Shown here: piece by piece, positions 8,353 through 17,948 of the stretch
Layout: each line of letters begins with the position of its first letter
How positions within the stretch are numbered: the stretch's first letter is position 1
Source of the DNA: Catenovulum adriaticum
GTDB lineage: Bacteria; Pseudomonadota; Gammaproteobacteria; Enterobacterales; Alteromonadaceae
Assembly: GCF_026725475.1 (NCBI RefSeq)
Contig: NZ_CP109965.1
Location: 2,108,001-2,172,000, forward strand
Direction of reading: 5' to 3'
Length of the DNA: 64,000 nt
The notes under the pieces: model-generated
The model's input: only the letters and a program-made list of their open reading frames with translations
Told to the model about the DNA's origin: nothing
The model's database searches: none
Made by a program: the position numbers and the translations under genes

Positions 8353-9777
8353 TCAAACTTTTACAATATTACCCAACACTTTATTGGCTAATTTTATTGC
8401 AACATCAACATTATCTGATTCGGCATAACACCTTAACTCGGGTGCATTGCCTGATGGTCTTAAATGAATAATATTGCCATCAGATAACGTCATTCTTAAA
8501 CCATCTGTCGTATCTACCTTAGCAATAGAAACGTCTTCAAACCCTAACTTAACCAATAAATCTTCTGGCGATTGCTTGGCATTGGCAATAATTTGCTGGC
8601 TTTTTTCAGTTGCAAAATCTTTAATCCGATCACTATGGGTAAAACGCGGTGGCAATGCATTCACTAAATCTGCCACTGTTTTATCTTGGCTGGCCGCTAA
8701 CAACATTAATGCAGGTAACACCGCATCACGGGTTGGTAAGGCTTTTAAAATTTGTCCGTTCAACTCAACATCTGAGCCTAATAAAAAACCACCATTTGCT
8801 TCAAAACCAGCAACCGATGAAAAAACTTGATTAAGCTGCTCAAATTCAGCAATCACATAAGGCGAGCCAATTTTAGTCCGCTCAACCTGCTTAAAAGCAC
8901 CGCAAGACTCAATCGCGGTATTACAACTCACTGGCACAGCTAAAGCTTCAATGTTCATCGCTTGTGCGGTAATCAAGCCCAAAATATCGCCACGCAACCA
9001 CTCGCCATTTTCACCCGCTAATAAAGGCCGGTCGCCATCACCATCGGTTGAAAAAATCAAATCAAAGCCATGCTCTTTAGACCAAGCCAAAGCTTTCGCT
9101 TTATCTTCATCAGAAACCGCTTCGGTATCAATCGGTACAAACTGATCACTTCGCTCAAGCGAGGTAACTTGAGCCCCTAAACGAGTAAACAATTGAGGAT
9201 ATAAATCGCGGCCCGCACTAGAATGCTCATAAATACCTATATGTTTACCCGCTAAAAAATGCTCGTTAAATAACGATGTATAACGTTCAACATATAAATT
9301 AGCAGCCGACTCATCAACCGTTAATTCAGGCAAATCACCCAGCGAGTCAAACTCAACCTCACCATTGTTAATGCCCTGCTCTTCTGCTTTGGTTATTTCT
9401 CCGTCAGGACGATAAAACTTTAAACCATTGCGATCAAACGGAATATGACTCCCTGTAACCATAATACACGGAATATTATCTTGCATAGCAGCATAGGCTA
9501 ATGCCGGCGTTGGAATAACCCCATAATATACAGTTTCAAGCCCCAGTTGGTTTAACGCAGCACCACAAGCCTGTGCCATTTGATAACTGCTTGGCCGGTT
9601 ATCAACCGCCAAAGCAACACGCTTAAATGTAAAATTTAACTGCATTGATGCAACAAACGCATGCGTAAAAGCCGCACACACATCAGCGGTAAAATCAGTT
9701 ACCAAACCGCGTGCCCCACTTGTGCCAAATTTAACCCCTGAGTTTTCCAATACCGTTTTGGTGATTAGTTTAGTCAT
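8353..9777 (-). CDS. Phosphomannomutase / phosphohexomutase
   Basis: This 474-aa enzyme belongs to the alpha-D-phosphohexomutase family and should convert mannose-6-phosphate to mannose-1-phosphate (or act on the glucose equivalents). Visible motifs are the N-terminal GVKFGTSGARGLV, the active-site phosphoserine loop TGSHIPFDRNG, the metal-binding STDGDGDRPLL, the sugar-binding GFEANGGFLLG, and the phosphate-binding RPSGNAPELR near the end. The N-terminus and TGSHIP loop resemble the CpsG/ManB-like phosphomannomutases seen near polysaccharide genes. It would supply the substrate of the ManC encoded at 24332-25735, giving GDP-mannose. The gene is alone, and its 3' end runs up to a repeat. Substrate choice between mannose and glucose is inferred from this pairing. 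Confidence 0.88.
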   Translation of the reverse strand: MTKLITKTVLENSGVKFGTSGARGLVTDFTADVCAAFTHAFVASMQLNFTFKRVALAVDNRPSSYQMAQACGAALNQLGLETVYYGVIPTPALAYAAMQDNIPCIMVTGSHIPFDRNGLKFYRPDGEITKAEEQGINNGEVEFDSLGDLPELTVDESAANLYVERYTSLFNEHFLAGKHIGIYEHSSAGRDLYPQLFTRLGAQVTSLERSDQFVPIDTEAVSDEDKAKALAWSKEHGFDLIFSTDGDGDRPLLAGENGEWLRGDILGLITAQAMNIEALAVPVSCNTAIESCGAFKQVERTKIGSPYVIAEFEQLNQVFSSVAGFEANGGFLLGSDVELNGQILKALPTRDAVLPALMLLAASQDKTVADLVNALPPRFTHSDRIKDFATEKSQQIIANAKQSPEDLLVKLGFEDVSIAKVDTTDGLRMTLSDGNIIHLRPSGNAPELRCYAESDNVDVAIKLANKVLGNIVKV

Positions 9778-9939
9778 TAATCTTCAACCTTAATTTTATC
9801 TTCCAATTTTTTTAAGCAACCCGTTTTAATCAGCGATTTAAACCCAAACGAGGCTAAGCAACTTAAGTTTACCTTTTTTTATATTTAGATTGAGTTTTTT
9901 TGTATTAAATAATGCAGTTTTTTGAATCGGTACCCGTTA

Positions 9940-10750
9940 CCACCGGGAAGGCGCTAGGTTTCAGGTTTAAAACCGCCCTCCCCGCAAACACAAAATTGGC
10001 ATAAAACACCGTAGACGCGAAGCTTGCTCGCGTTTTTGGGTGTAAGGCAACACCGAGATCAATTACCGAAATCTAGCATTTAAAAGCAATACAAAAATAT
10101 ATTCGCCCAACAAACACCGCGTGCGCTATCGGCATTTTGCTCCCGGCAATGCTCTACGACCTATATCCCTATAGGCCAGCTTGACGCCTACAAGGTTAAA
10201 AACCCAATGCCTAAATTGAATGTACGATTACGCACTCACGTGCTAATCGTACCTACGGCTTTAGAGAATTGAGATTTGAGATTGTAAATTAAAAAAATGT
10301 AGGGTGGTTTAGCGAAGCATGAGCGTAAGCCACCAGGAAGATTTTAGGATTCAGGTTTCAGGTTTAAAACCGCCCTCCCCACAAACACAAAATTGGCATA
10401 AACCACCGTAGACGCGAAGCTTGCTCGCGTTGTTGGGTGCAAGGCAACACAGGAGCAATTACCGAAAACACCGCGTGCGCTGTCGGCATCTTGCTCCCGG
10501 CAATGCTCTACGACCTATATCCCTATAGGCCAGCTTGACGCCTACAAGATTAAAAAACCAATTGTTACCAACAATGCCTAAATTGAATGTACGATTACGC
10601 GCCCACGCCGCTAATCGTACCTACGGTGTTAAAATCTCAAATCTAAATTCTCAAGTCTCTGTTCCCCTAGCCCTAAATCCTAGCGCCTAAAACCTAGCAA
10701 CCTAGAATCCTAGAATCCTAGAATCCTAGAATCCTAGAACCTCAATAACC
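9940..10750. repeat. Repeat block of the first duplicated copy
   Basis: No gene is seen. The block is two partial repetitions of a composite unit: the ACGCGA/TCGCGT palindrome, a 51-bp two-hairpin element (starting near 10126 and 10476), the GTACGATTA palindrome (starting near 10211 and 10588) and a GGTGGTTTA/TAAGCCACC palindrome near 10300-10335. Much of it is nearly identical to 14250-15360, so it belongs to the segmental duplication described for the metallo-hydrolase genes. It ends in short tandem CCTAGAAT units just after the gene. Confidence 0.8.
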
Positions 10751-12151
10751 CTACTTCCCAATTTCAACTTCAACATGATCGCCTAACAATTGATAATACT
10801 GCTCGGCTAAAGCCAATTTGGCTTCGTCATCACCGTGCACAATCCTAATATGCGTGGGGCGATAACGCATACGTTTAACAAAATTCACCAAATCTTTTTG
10901 ATCCGCATGTGCGCTATAACCAGACAAAGTATAAACCCCAGCTTTAATATCAACCCGTTCATCATCAATAAACACATAACCACCCCGCGGGCCATACTGT
11001 TGAATATCACGCCCCGGCGTGCCTTTTGCCTGATAACCCACAAACAAAACGTCGGTGCGTTCATCAGGCAACAATGCCTGCAAATAATTCATAATACGCC
11101 CGCCACTGCACATACCCGATGCCGCAATAACAATACAAGGCGAGCCCTTACGCTTAATATAATCAATCGCCGATAAATGCTCAGCGTGGCTATCAATGGT
11201 ATACAAATTTTCAAAATCGAGCGGATGCCTACTTTTAGCCAACTTAGCTTTAGCCTCGGCATCCCACAAACTAGATAAGTTTCGATAATGGCGCGTAAAA
11301 TCAGCCGCCATTGGCGAATCTAAAATAACCGTTAAATCCTGCCAAATATCACACTTACCCGAACGGCTAATAATATCTTCAATTTCATACAACAACTCCT
11401 GCGTACGACCAATACTAAATGCCGGAATTAACACAGCCCCTTGATTTTGCAAACACCGCTCAACCACAGCTTTTAATTGTGCGCGCCTTTGCTTTCGACC
11501 AACATGGCATTTATCACCATAAGTTGACTCTATCACCAAAGTATCTGCCCGATACGGCGATTTAGGGGCTGGCAACAAAGGCGTATAAGGCGCGCCTAAA
11601 TCACCCGAAAAAACATACCTGTGTTTAAAATCATGGTGTTTAACATCAACCTCAACATAAGCTGATCCCAAAATATGCCCCGCTGGCTGAAATTTAATTT
11701 TAACGCCATCCATGCCTTTAAGATTAACCCATTGCTTATATGCCACTGGCACAATCAAAGACCGAATCACTTTTAAAAATGACTCAACTAAATGTTTATC
11801 ACGAGTAATCTCCAGCTTAATGGCGTCTTCAAGCACCATAGGCAACAACTCAGCCGTTGCTTGAGTGCAATAAATTGATTCACGAAAACCAGCCGCAACT
11901 AACCAAGGAATACGCCCAACATGATCAATATGACAATGCGTAACCACCAAAGCTTTTATGTTTGATAAATCGAAATTAATTTGAGGCGAATGAGCACCCG
12001 CCTTACCCGAAACCTCAGCCCCTTGAAACGAACCGCAATCAACCAAAATAGCCTGATGAGGAGAAATGTTTAATTGATGACACGAGCCAGTCACACCATC
12101 GACCGCCCCATGATGAATAATCCCCGGAGTTTGCATAACTTTTTGATTCAT
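10751..12151 (-). CDS. Metallo-beta-lactamase / beta-CASP hydrolase, intact copy
   Basis: This 466-aa protein is an MBL-fold hydrolase with a beta-CASP insertion, the architecture of RNA-processing nucleases of the YSH1/CPSF73 type. The metal-binding motif HCHIDH is at residues 72-77, followed by AGHILGSAYVEV, FSGDLG (metal-bridging Asp), the beta-CASP signatures ESTYGD and PAFSIGRTQELL, then ASGMCSGGRI and SGYSAHADQ, with a final histidine in IVHGDD. All expected metal ligands are present. The ATG is preceded by AGGGA with 7-base spacing. A second, nearly identical but disrupted copy lies at 15370-19731. The natural RNA substrate cannot be deduced. Confidence 0.9.
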   Translation of the reverse strand: MNQKVMQTPGIIHHGAVDGVTGSCHQLNISPHQAILVDCGSFQGAEVSGKAGAHSPQINFDLSNIKALVVTHCHIDHVGRIPWLVAAGFRESIYCTQATAELLPMVLEDAIKLEITRDKHLVESFLKVIRSLIVPVAYKQWVNLKGMDGVKIKFQPAGHILGSAYVEVDVKHHDFKHRYVFSGDLGAPYTPLLPAPKSPYRADTLVIESTYGDKCHVGRKQRRAQLKAVVERCLQNQGAVLIPAFSIGRTQELLYEIEDIISRSGKCDIWQDLTVILDSPMAADFTRHYRNLSSLWDAEAKAKLAKSRHPLDFENLYTIDSHAEHLSAIDYIKRKGSPCIVIAASGMCSGGRIMNYLQALLPDERTDVLFVGYQAKGTPGRDIQQYGPRGGYVFIDDERVDIKAGVYTLSGYSAHADQKDLVNFVKRMRYRPTHIRIVHGDDEAKLALAEQYYQLLGDHVEVEIGK

Positions 12152-12431
12152 AGATAAATCCCTTTAAATAAAGCCAATTTAAAGTTTAGGAAATAACATG
12201 AAAAAAACAAACAAAAGATAAAATGAAAAGTTAAGAAGAAAGATTTGAGACGTGAGAATTGAGAGTTGAAAAAACGTAGCCTTGATTAGCGAAGCATGGG
12301 CGTAATCGAGGTTCAAGGTTAAAAATCACAAATGTACGATTACGCGCCCACGCCGCTAATCGTACCTACGGTGTTAAAATCCCCCCCCCTAGCAGCGAAG
12401 CGCCCTAAAACCTAGCGTGTAAATCCAAATT
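12152..12431. repeat. Intergenic repeats between hipA and the metallo-hydrolase
   Basis: The first part (12152-12250) is the upstream region of the metallo-hydrolase gene and is closely repeated at 19732-19845. It is followed by a palindrome with arms CCTTGATTA and TAATCGAGG (12280-12313, loop slightly changed) and by the GTACGATTA/TAATCGTAC palindrome (12333-12364). Nothing coding is visible. Confidence 0.75.
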
Positions 12432-13742
12432 TTATCGGCTTAGCCTTTTATACCGCTTTATAGCTTCAAGCGTATTTGCCTCAATCACCTCTGCTACTTC
12501 TATCGCATCATCACCATATTTTTCACACTTACGTTTAGCCACATCCAAAGCGCTAGGTACCACTTCCAACATCTGATTGATTATGCCAAGCGCATCATCT
12601 TCAGCTATTTTGAGTATTTTGGACTGGTTCAACCAATGACGAGGCATAATTTTATGCCACTTATAATATTTTTTACTGCCACGCACTGACATGGCCATCT
12701 CAATTTTCTTTGCCTGAAACTCACCCTGACCTACATATGGCCAGACCGACATCACATCATAAAAGGGGGTCAGGGTATAACCTTCACTATCAATAAACAC
12801 ACTAAAATTTTTTGCATGACCATCAATAGCACCAATTAACCAAAACAAAAAATGCGAGGCAAAAAAGTCATGGATATCCTGCTCTGGGTATCTGGACGTT
12901 CGCAAAAAATCAACCACTTCTTTCGCGCTTGGTCCACCTTTATCTTCATACTTAGATCCCGAAGACACGCCAAGTGCCTGACACAAATCTTCTTGTGCTA
13001 CTCGATAGATTTTCTTTTCGTCAATCAGTCTATCAAAGCGCTCAACAATCAAAACGGCTTCATTTTCGAAACGCTCAACCGTTGTGTTAGCTGTATCAAA
13101 CCCACAAGCTTGAAGTAGGCTCATACAAAAGAATTCATTGTATACGCTGTTACTCATATCAACCCGCTCATCACGGCTAACGATTGATGGCTTGAAAATA
13201 TGAGTTGTTGGCGTTTTACCTTTTGGCAAACCCCACCTGCCATCCCAACGGGTTAAGGCTGTTTTATCTTGTGCACCAGCAATAGATATACGAAAGCTAT
13301 TAGTTTGTGACATGCCCAAAGTGCCAAGCCGTGTTTGTTTTATTTGCTCGCTCACTTCTTGTTCTGAAAGGTATTGCAAATCTACTTCAGGCACACCACG
13401 GGTATCTATTTCGTGTGAAAATGTGAGCGCCCCCACGCAATCTCCCCCCACCGCCTGAAGCAAATCAAAAGGCTTGACGCTATTAGCGCCCAACCTATCA
13501 ACCACATGCTGTCTGACGATTTGTTCATCTGGCAATAAATTATCAAAATAAGACACAACCTGGTCACCTTGTTGCGGTTCATATACCAAAGGGAGTGATT
13601 GAGATATTGGGAAAGCTTCTGGATTCTGTAAATATTGCTCTGAATATTGAAATGCCAGCTGATTACCTTTGCGCGTTAATGTGCCGACATAAGTACTGTT
13701 TAAACTACAGTGCAACACTTGTGATAATTTTTTTCGTCCCAT
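12432..13742 (-). CDS. hipA: HipA-family serine/threonine kinase toxin
   Basis: This 436-aa protein is a full-length HipA toxin kinase (E. coli HipA is 440 aa). HipA inactivates glutamyl-tRNA synthetase by phosphorylation and drives persistence; its target here is assumed from the family. Visible elements are the N-terminal subdomain (YVGTLTRKG), SIAGAQDKTAL at 153-163 (the ejectable P-loop and regulatory serine region), VERFDR, QEDLCQALG, the catalytic loop AIDGHAKNF with Asp307, and the metal-binding FYDVMS with Asp329. No key residue is missing. The gene follows hipB by 7 bp, and the hipB stop codon overlaps the AGTAGG ribosome-binding region, suggesting coupling. Confidence 0.93.
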   Translation of the reverse strand: MGRKKLSQVLHCSLNSTYVGTLTRKGNQLAFQYSEQYLQNPEAFPISQSLPLVYEPQQGDQVVSYFDNLLPDEQIVRQHVVDRLGANSVKPFDLLQAVGGDCVGALTFSHEIDTRGVPEVDLQYLSEQEVSEQIKQTRLGTLGMSQTNSFRISIAGAQDKTALTRWDGRWGLPKGKTPTTHIFKPSIVSRDERVDMSNSVYNEFFCMSLLQACGFDTANTTVERFENEAVLIVERFDRLIDEKKIYRVAQEDLCQALGVSSGSKYEDKGGPSAKEVVDFLRTSRYPEQDIHDFFASHFLFWLIGAIDGHAKNFSVFIDSEGYTLTPFYDVMSVWPYVGQGEFQAKKIEMAMSVRGSKKYYKWHKIMPRHWLNQSKILKIAEDDALGIINQMLEVVPSALDVAKRKCEKYGDDAIEVAEVIEANTLEAIKRYKRLSR

Positions 13743-13749
13743 ACATGGC

Positions 13750-14091
13750 CTACTTGAGCACTTTTATTTTCTTTATCGTTTTTTGATTTGGAATATTTTT
13801 AGTCAATATTTCATTTGATCTAAATCCAGCTGAGGCGACGCCTTTAAGCGTAGCGTCTGACTCCAAGCCCAAGTGCGCATCCTTCACGTCTAGTTTTAAT
13901 CCAAGCGAAGCGAGAATGGTAAAGAGATTCGATACCGTAAATTCGCCACCCCTTTCAATCTTTGAAATAGTCACTTGTGAAAGGCCCGTTTTCTTTGCCA
14001 AGTCTGATTGTGACCAATTACGATTTAAACGTTTAGTTTTGATAGCTGCTGATAATTGCTTTAGGTTTGTTAAAATCACCTTACTCACCAT
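13750..14091 (-). CDS. hipB: HipB-type XRE-family antitoxin and repressor
   Basis: This 113-aa protein has one helix-turn-helix of the XRE/Cro type (KRLNRNWSQSDLAKKTGLSQ, then VTISKIERGG), followed by a short region and a basic lysine-rich tail (NQKTIKKIKVLK). As the partner of the HipA gene directly downstream it should neutralise the kinase and repress the operon. It is somewhat longer than E. coli HipB (88 aa), the extra length being C-terminal. The ATG has no clear ribosome-binding site and sits inside the first operator arm's neighbourhood, so a leaderless or weakly translated message is possible. Three related palindromes lie immediately upstream. Confidence 0.9.
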   Translation of the reverse strand: MVSKVILTNLKQLSAAIKTKRLNRNWSQSDLAKKTGLSQVTISKIERGGEFTVSNLFTILASLGLKLDVKDAHLGLESDATLKGVASAGFRSNEILTKNIPNQKTIKKIKVLK

Positions 14092-14092
14092 T

Positions 14093-14164
14093 AATAACTA
14101 TAGTTTATAATTTATCTTTTATAAACTATAGTTATTAAACAGTCAATTATAAACCATGGTTTAT
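14093..14164 (-). promoter_or_regulatory. Triple operator of hipBA
   Basis: Two 18-bp arms (14093-14110 and 14119-14136) are perfect inverted copies of each other, separated by 8 bp, and each contains the palindrome AACTATAGTT. A third site, ATAAACCATGGTTTAT (14149-14164), is a perfect 16-bp palindrome with the same outer sequence. All three fit TATAAAC-YATRG-TTTATA-like half-sites, as expected for cooperative HipB binding. The hipB start codon is at 14091, so bound protein would cover the promoter. Confidence 0.8.
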
Positions 14165-14179
14165 GTAAAGTCATTACCT

Positions 14180-15369
14180 ACCGATGAACACGCGATTCCA
14201 CCCGTAGCCTTGATTAGCGAAGCATGAGCGTAATCGAGGATCGAGGTTAAAAATCACAAATGTACGATTACGCACTCACGTGCTAATCGTACCTACGGCT
14301 TTAGAGAATTGAGATTTGAGATTGTAAATTAAAAAAATGTAGGGTGGTTTAGCGAAGCATGAGCGTAAGCCACCAGGAAAATTTTAGGATTCAGGTTTGA
14401 GGTTTAAAACCGCCCTCCCCGCAAACACAAAATTGGCATAAAACACCGTAGACGCGAAGCTTGCTCGCGTTTTTGGGTGTAAGGCAACACCGAGATCAAT
14501 TACCGAAATCTAGCATTTAAAAGCAATACAAAAATATATTCGCCCAACAAATATCGCGTGCGCTATCGGCAATGCTCTACGACCTATATCCCTATAGGCC
14601 AGCTTGACGCCTACAAGGTTAAAAAACCAATTGTTACCAACAACCCCTAAATTGAATGTACGATTACGCGCCCACGCCGCTAATCGTACCTACGTCTTTC
14701 GAGAATTGAGATTTGAGAATTGAGATTTGAGATTGTAGATTCAAAAAATGTAGGGTGGTTTAGCGAAGTATGAGCGTAAGCCACCAAGCAGGTTTTAGGA
14801 TTCAGGTTTTAGGTTTCAGGTTTAAAATATCGCGCCAGCAAGCTTGACGCCTACAAGGTTAAAAAACCCAACCCCTCAATTCTAAAATCTAAATTCTTAT
14901 ATCTGGCATAAAACACCGTAGACGCGAAGCTTGCTCGCGTTTTTGGGTGTAAGGCAACATCGAGATCAATTACCGAAATCTAGCATTTAAAAGCAATACA
15001 AAAATATATTCGCCCAACAAATATCGCGTGCGCTATCGGCATTTTGCTCCCGGCAATGCTCTACGACCTATATCCCTATAGGCCAGCTGCACGCCTACAA
15101 GGTTTAAAAACCCAAACCTCTAAAATCTAAATTCTTATATCTGGCATAAAACACCACAGACGCGAAGCTGGCCTAAAAACGTAGCCTTGATTAGCGAAGC
15201 ATGAGCGTAATCGAGGATCAAGGTTAAAATAACAATTGTACGATTACGCGCCCACGCCGCTAATCGTACCTACGGTGTTAAAATCTCAAATCTCAAATCT
15301 AAATTCTCAAGTCTCTGTTCCCCTAGCCCTAAAACCTAGCAACCTAGAATCCTAGAACCTCAATAACCC
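14180..15369. repeat. Repeat block of the second duplicated copy
   Basis: No gene is evident over nearly 1.2 kb. It is built from the same composite unit as 9940-10750, present about three times: the ACGCGA/TCGCGT palindrome, the two-hairpin element (one copy at about 14563-14600 has lost its middle), and GTACGATTA, GGTGGTTTA and CCTTGATTA palindromes. Long segments are nearly identical to the left block, which shows that the duplication covers the repeats as well as the metallo-hydrolase gene. Confidence 0.78.
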
Positions 15370-16028
15370 CTACTTCCCAATTTCAACTTCAACATCATCG
15401 CCTAACAATTGATAATACTGCTCGGCTAAAGCCAATTTGGCTTCGTCGTCACCGTGCACAATCCTAATATGCTTGGGCCGATAACGCATACGTTTAACAA
15501 AATTCACCAAATCTTTTTGATCCGCATGCGCGCTGTAACCAGACAAAGTATAAACCCCGGCTTTAATATCAACCCGTTCATTATCAATATAAACATAACC
15601 ACCCCGCGGGCCATACTGTTGAATATCGCGCCCCGGCGTGCCTTTTGCCTGATAACCCACAAACAAAACATCGGTGCGTTCATCGGGCAACAATGCCTGC
15701 AAATAATTCATAATACGCCCGCCACTACACATACCCGACGCTGCAATTACAATACAAGGCGAACCTTTACGCTTAATATAATCAATCGCCGACAAATGCT
15801 CAGCGTGGCTATCAATGGTATACAAATTTTCAAAGTCGAGCGGATGCCTGCTTTTAGCCAACTTAGCTTTAGCCTCGGCATCCCATAAACTAGATAACTT
15901 TCGATAATGGCGGGTAAAATCAGCCGCCATTGGCGAATCTAAAATAACCGTTAAATCCTGCCAAATATCATGCTTACCCGAACGGCTAATAATATCTTCA
16001 ATTTCATACAACGGTAATACACCCATTT

Positions 16029-16880
16029 TTAATTGACGCTAAAAGTAGAAGGTTGCGTTATTAAAGCCTGTTTGTATTTCGGTGGTATGCCACCAATTGC
16101 CTTATTTGGTCGTTCATTGTTGTAAAACCATAGCCATTCTGTCGCATGATCTTGCACTTCGGCAATACTGCTGAATAAATACTGGTTCAGCCATTCGTAG
16201 CGAACGGTGCGGTTATACCGCTCCACATAAGCATTTTGCTGTGGGTTGCCTGGTTGGATAAATTTTAGTTCAACATCACGTTTTTCAGCCCACTCAGCCA
16301 ATAACGCACTGATATATTCCGGGCCATTGTCACTGCGGATTTGCCTGGGCTTTCCACGCCATTCAATAACTTGATTGAGAGTGCGGACAACACGTTCAGC
16401 TGGCAGCGAGAAGTCTACTTCAATCGCCAGACCCTCACGATTAAAATCGTCAATGATATTGAGTAGCCTGAAGCTGCGGCCATCAACAAGCTGGTCATGC
16501 ATAAAATCCATAGACCAACACTGGTTTATCGACTCAGGCACAGCAAGTGCTTCAGGTTTATCCCGTTTTAAGCGCTTCTTAGGCTTTATGCGCAGATTAA
16601 GCTCCAGCTCCCGATAAATCCTCAACACCCGCTTATGGTTCCAGCCAAAACGTTTCACATTACGTAAAAAGTAAAAACACATACCAAAGCCCCAACTGCG
16701 GTGATTTGTCGTTAGCCAAAGCAGCCAGTCAGCAATTAGCGCGTTCTCGTCACTCAGTTTGGCCTGATAGCGATAACAGGTTTCGCTAATCCCAAACAAG
16801 GAACACGCTAACTTGATGGCAATGGAATGGTTTTGCACCGCCTTTTGCGCCAACTCCCGTCGGCGCGACGGCTTTACCAC
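16029..16880 (-). CDS. IS407-group transposase OrfB, DDE integrase domain
   Basis: This is the catalytic half of the IS3-type transposase (283 codons from the first GTG). The N-terminal HTH_21-like region is followed by the rve integrase core: first Asp in CWSMDFMHDQL, second in IRSDNGPEY, and Glu in QQNAYVERYNRT, completing the DDE triad. The C-terminal FYNNERPNKAIGGIPP is typical. It is normally made as an OrfAB fusion by -1 frameshifting rather than from its own start. The slippery heptamer A AAA AAG (16880-16886, minus strand) lies in the correct frame just before the orfA stop, and orfB is open across it. Confidence 0.93.
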   Translation of the reverse strand: MVKPSRRRELAQKAVQNHSIAIKLACSLFGISETCYRYQAKLSDENALIADWLLWLTTNHRSWGFGMCFYFLRNVKRFGWNHKRVLRIYRELELNLRIKPKKRLKRDKPEALAVPESINQCWSMDFMHDQLVDGRSFRLLNIIDDFNREGLAIEVDFSLPAERVVRTLNQVIEWRGKPRQIRSDNGPEYISALLAEWAEKRDVELKFIQPGNPQQNAYVERYNRTVRYEWLNQYLFSSIAEVQDHATEWLWFYNNERPNKAIGGIPPKYKQALITQPSTFSVN

Positions 16881-17140
16881 TTTTTTTCGATGGCCTCTTT
16901 GAGGATTTCAGCCTTTAGTCGCTCCTCGGCATACATCTTTTTAAGCCGTGCATTTTCGGTTTCCAGCTCTTTTAATCGGGCCATCATGGACGCATCCATG
17001 CCGCCAAACTTGGCGCGCCATTTATAAAAGGTAGCCGAACTCATGCCATGCTCGCGGCATAGCTCCGGAACCGGCGCACCGGCTTCCGCTTGTTTTAAAA
17101 TTGCCAGGATTTGGCTGTCGCTAAATTTTGATGTTTTCAT
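16874..17140 (-). CDS. IS407-group transposase OrfA
   Basis: This 88-aa protein has a helix-turn-helix (FSDSQILAILKQAEAG, then LCREHGMSSATFYKW) and a leucine-zipper coiled coil (ARLKELETENARLKKM). It binds the element ends and, when fused to OrfB by frameshifting, forms the transposase. Its last codons run through the A7G slippery tract GAA AAA AAG TGG before a TAA stop. The start is an ATG 71 bp inside the right terminal repeat. The protein is full length for this group. Confidence 0.93.
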   Translation of the reverse strand: MKTSKFSDSQILAILKQAEAGAPVPELCREHGMSSATFYKWRAKFGGMDASMMARLKELETENARLKKMYAEERLKAEILKEAIEKKW

Positions 17141-17925
17141 GCAGAATCTCCTGCGTTTATGTTACGAGAAAATTCTACTTTTGACGTCAGTTATTTTTAG
17201 GGTGTATTACCCAACAACTCCTGCGTACGACCAATACTAAATGCCGGAATTAACACAGCCCCTTGATTTTGCAAACACCGCTCAACCACGGCTTTTAATT
17301 GCGCGCGCCTTTGCTTTCGCCCAACATGGCATTTATCACCATAAGTTGACTCTATCACCAAAGTATCTGCCCGATACGGCGATTTAGGAGCTGGCAACAA
17401 AGGCGTATAAGGCGCGCCTAAATCACCCGAAAACACATACCTGTGTTTAAACTCATGGCATTTAACATCAACCTCAACATAAGCTGATCCCAGAATATGC
17501 CCCGCTGGCTGAAATTTAATTTTAACGCCATCCATGCCTTTAAGATTAACCCATTGCTTATATGCCACTGGCACAATCAAAGACCGAATCACTTTTAAAA
17601 ATGACTCAACTAAATGTTTATCACGAGTAATCCCCAGTTTAATGGCATCTTCAAGCACCATAGGCAACAACTCAGCCGTTGCTTGAGTGCAATAAATTGA
17701 TTCACGAAAACCAGCCGCAACTAACCAAGGAATACGCCCAACATGATCAATATGACAATGCGTAACTACCAAAGCTTTTATGTTTGATAAATCGAAATTA
17801 ATTTGAGGCGAATGAGCACCCGCCTTACCCGAAACCTCAGCCCCTTGAAACCGACATTGATCAGACGATCATTCAATAATTTTATTTTTAGGGATCGTCA
17901 GATCCTCTTAAAAAACATAAAATAG

Positions 17926-17945
17926 CACCTCAATTTAGTGAGGTG
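17926..17945 (+). promoter_or_regulatory. Hairpin sequestering the transposase ribosome-binding site
   Basis: CACCTCA (17926-17932) pairs with TGAGGTG (17939-17945), loop ATTTAG, and the right arm is the ribosome-binding sequence of the transposase ATG at 17949. Transcripts entering from outside would fold it and block translation. In copies 2 and 3 the left arm is CACTTCA, which still pairs by a G-T wobble. Confidence 0.6.
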
Positions 17946-17948
17946 AAT

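Larger units (their letters stand above)
16013..17211 (-). mobile_element. IS3-family element, IS407 group
   Basis: The element is 1199 bp. Its terminal inverted repeats begin GGTAATACACCC at both ends and remain similar for about 35 bp. It is flanked by a 4-bp target duplication, CAAC (16009-16012 and 17212-17215), as expected of the IS407 group. It carries orfA and orfB in overlapping frames, both apparently intact. The interrupted host is the second metallo-hydrolase copy, whose intact relative gives the empty site and fixes the ends. Confidence 0.95.
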
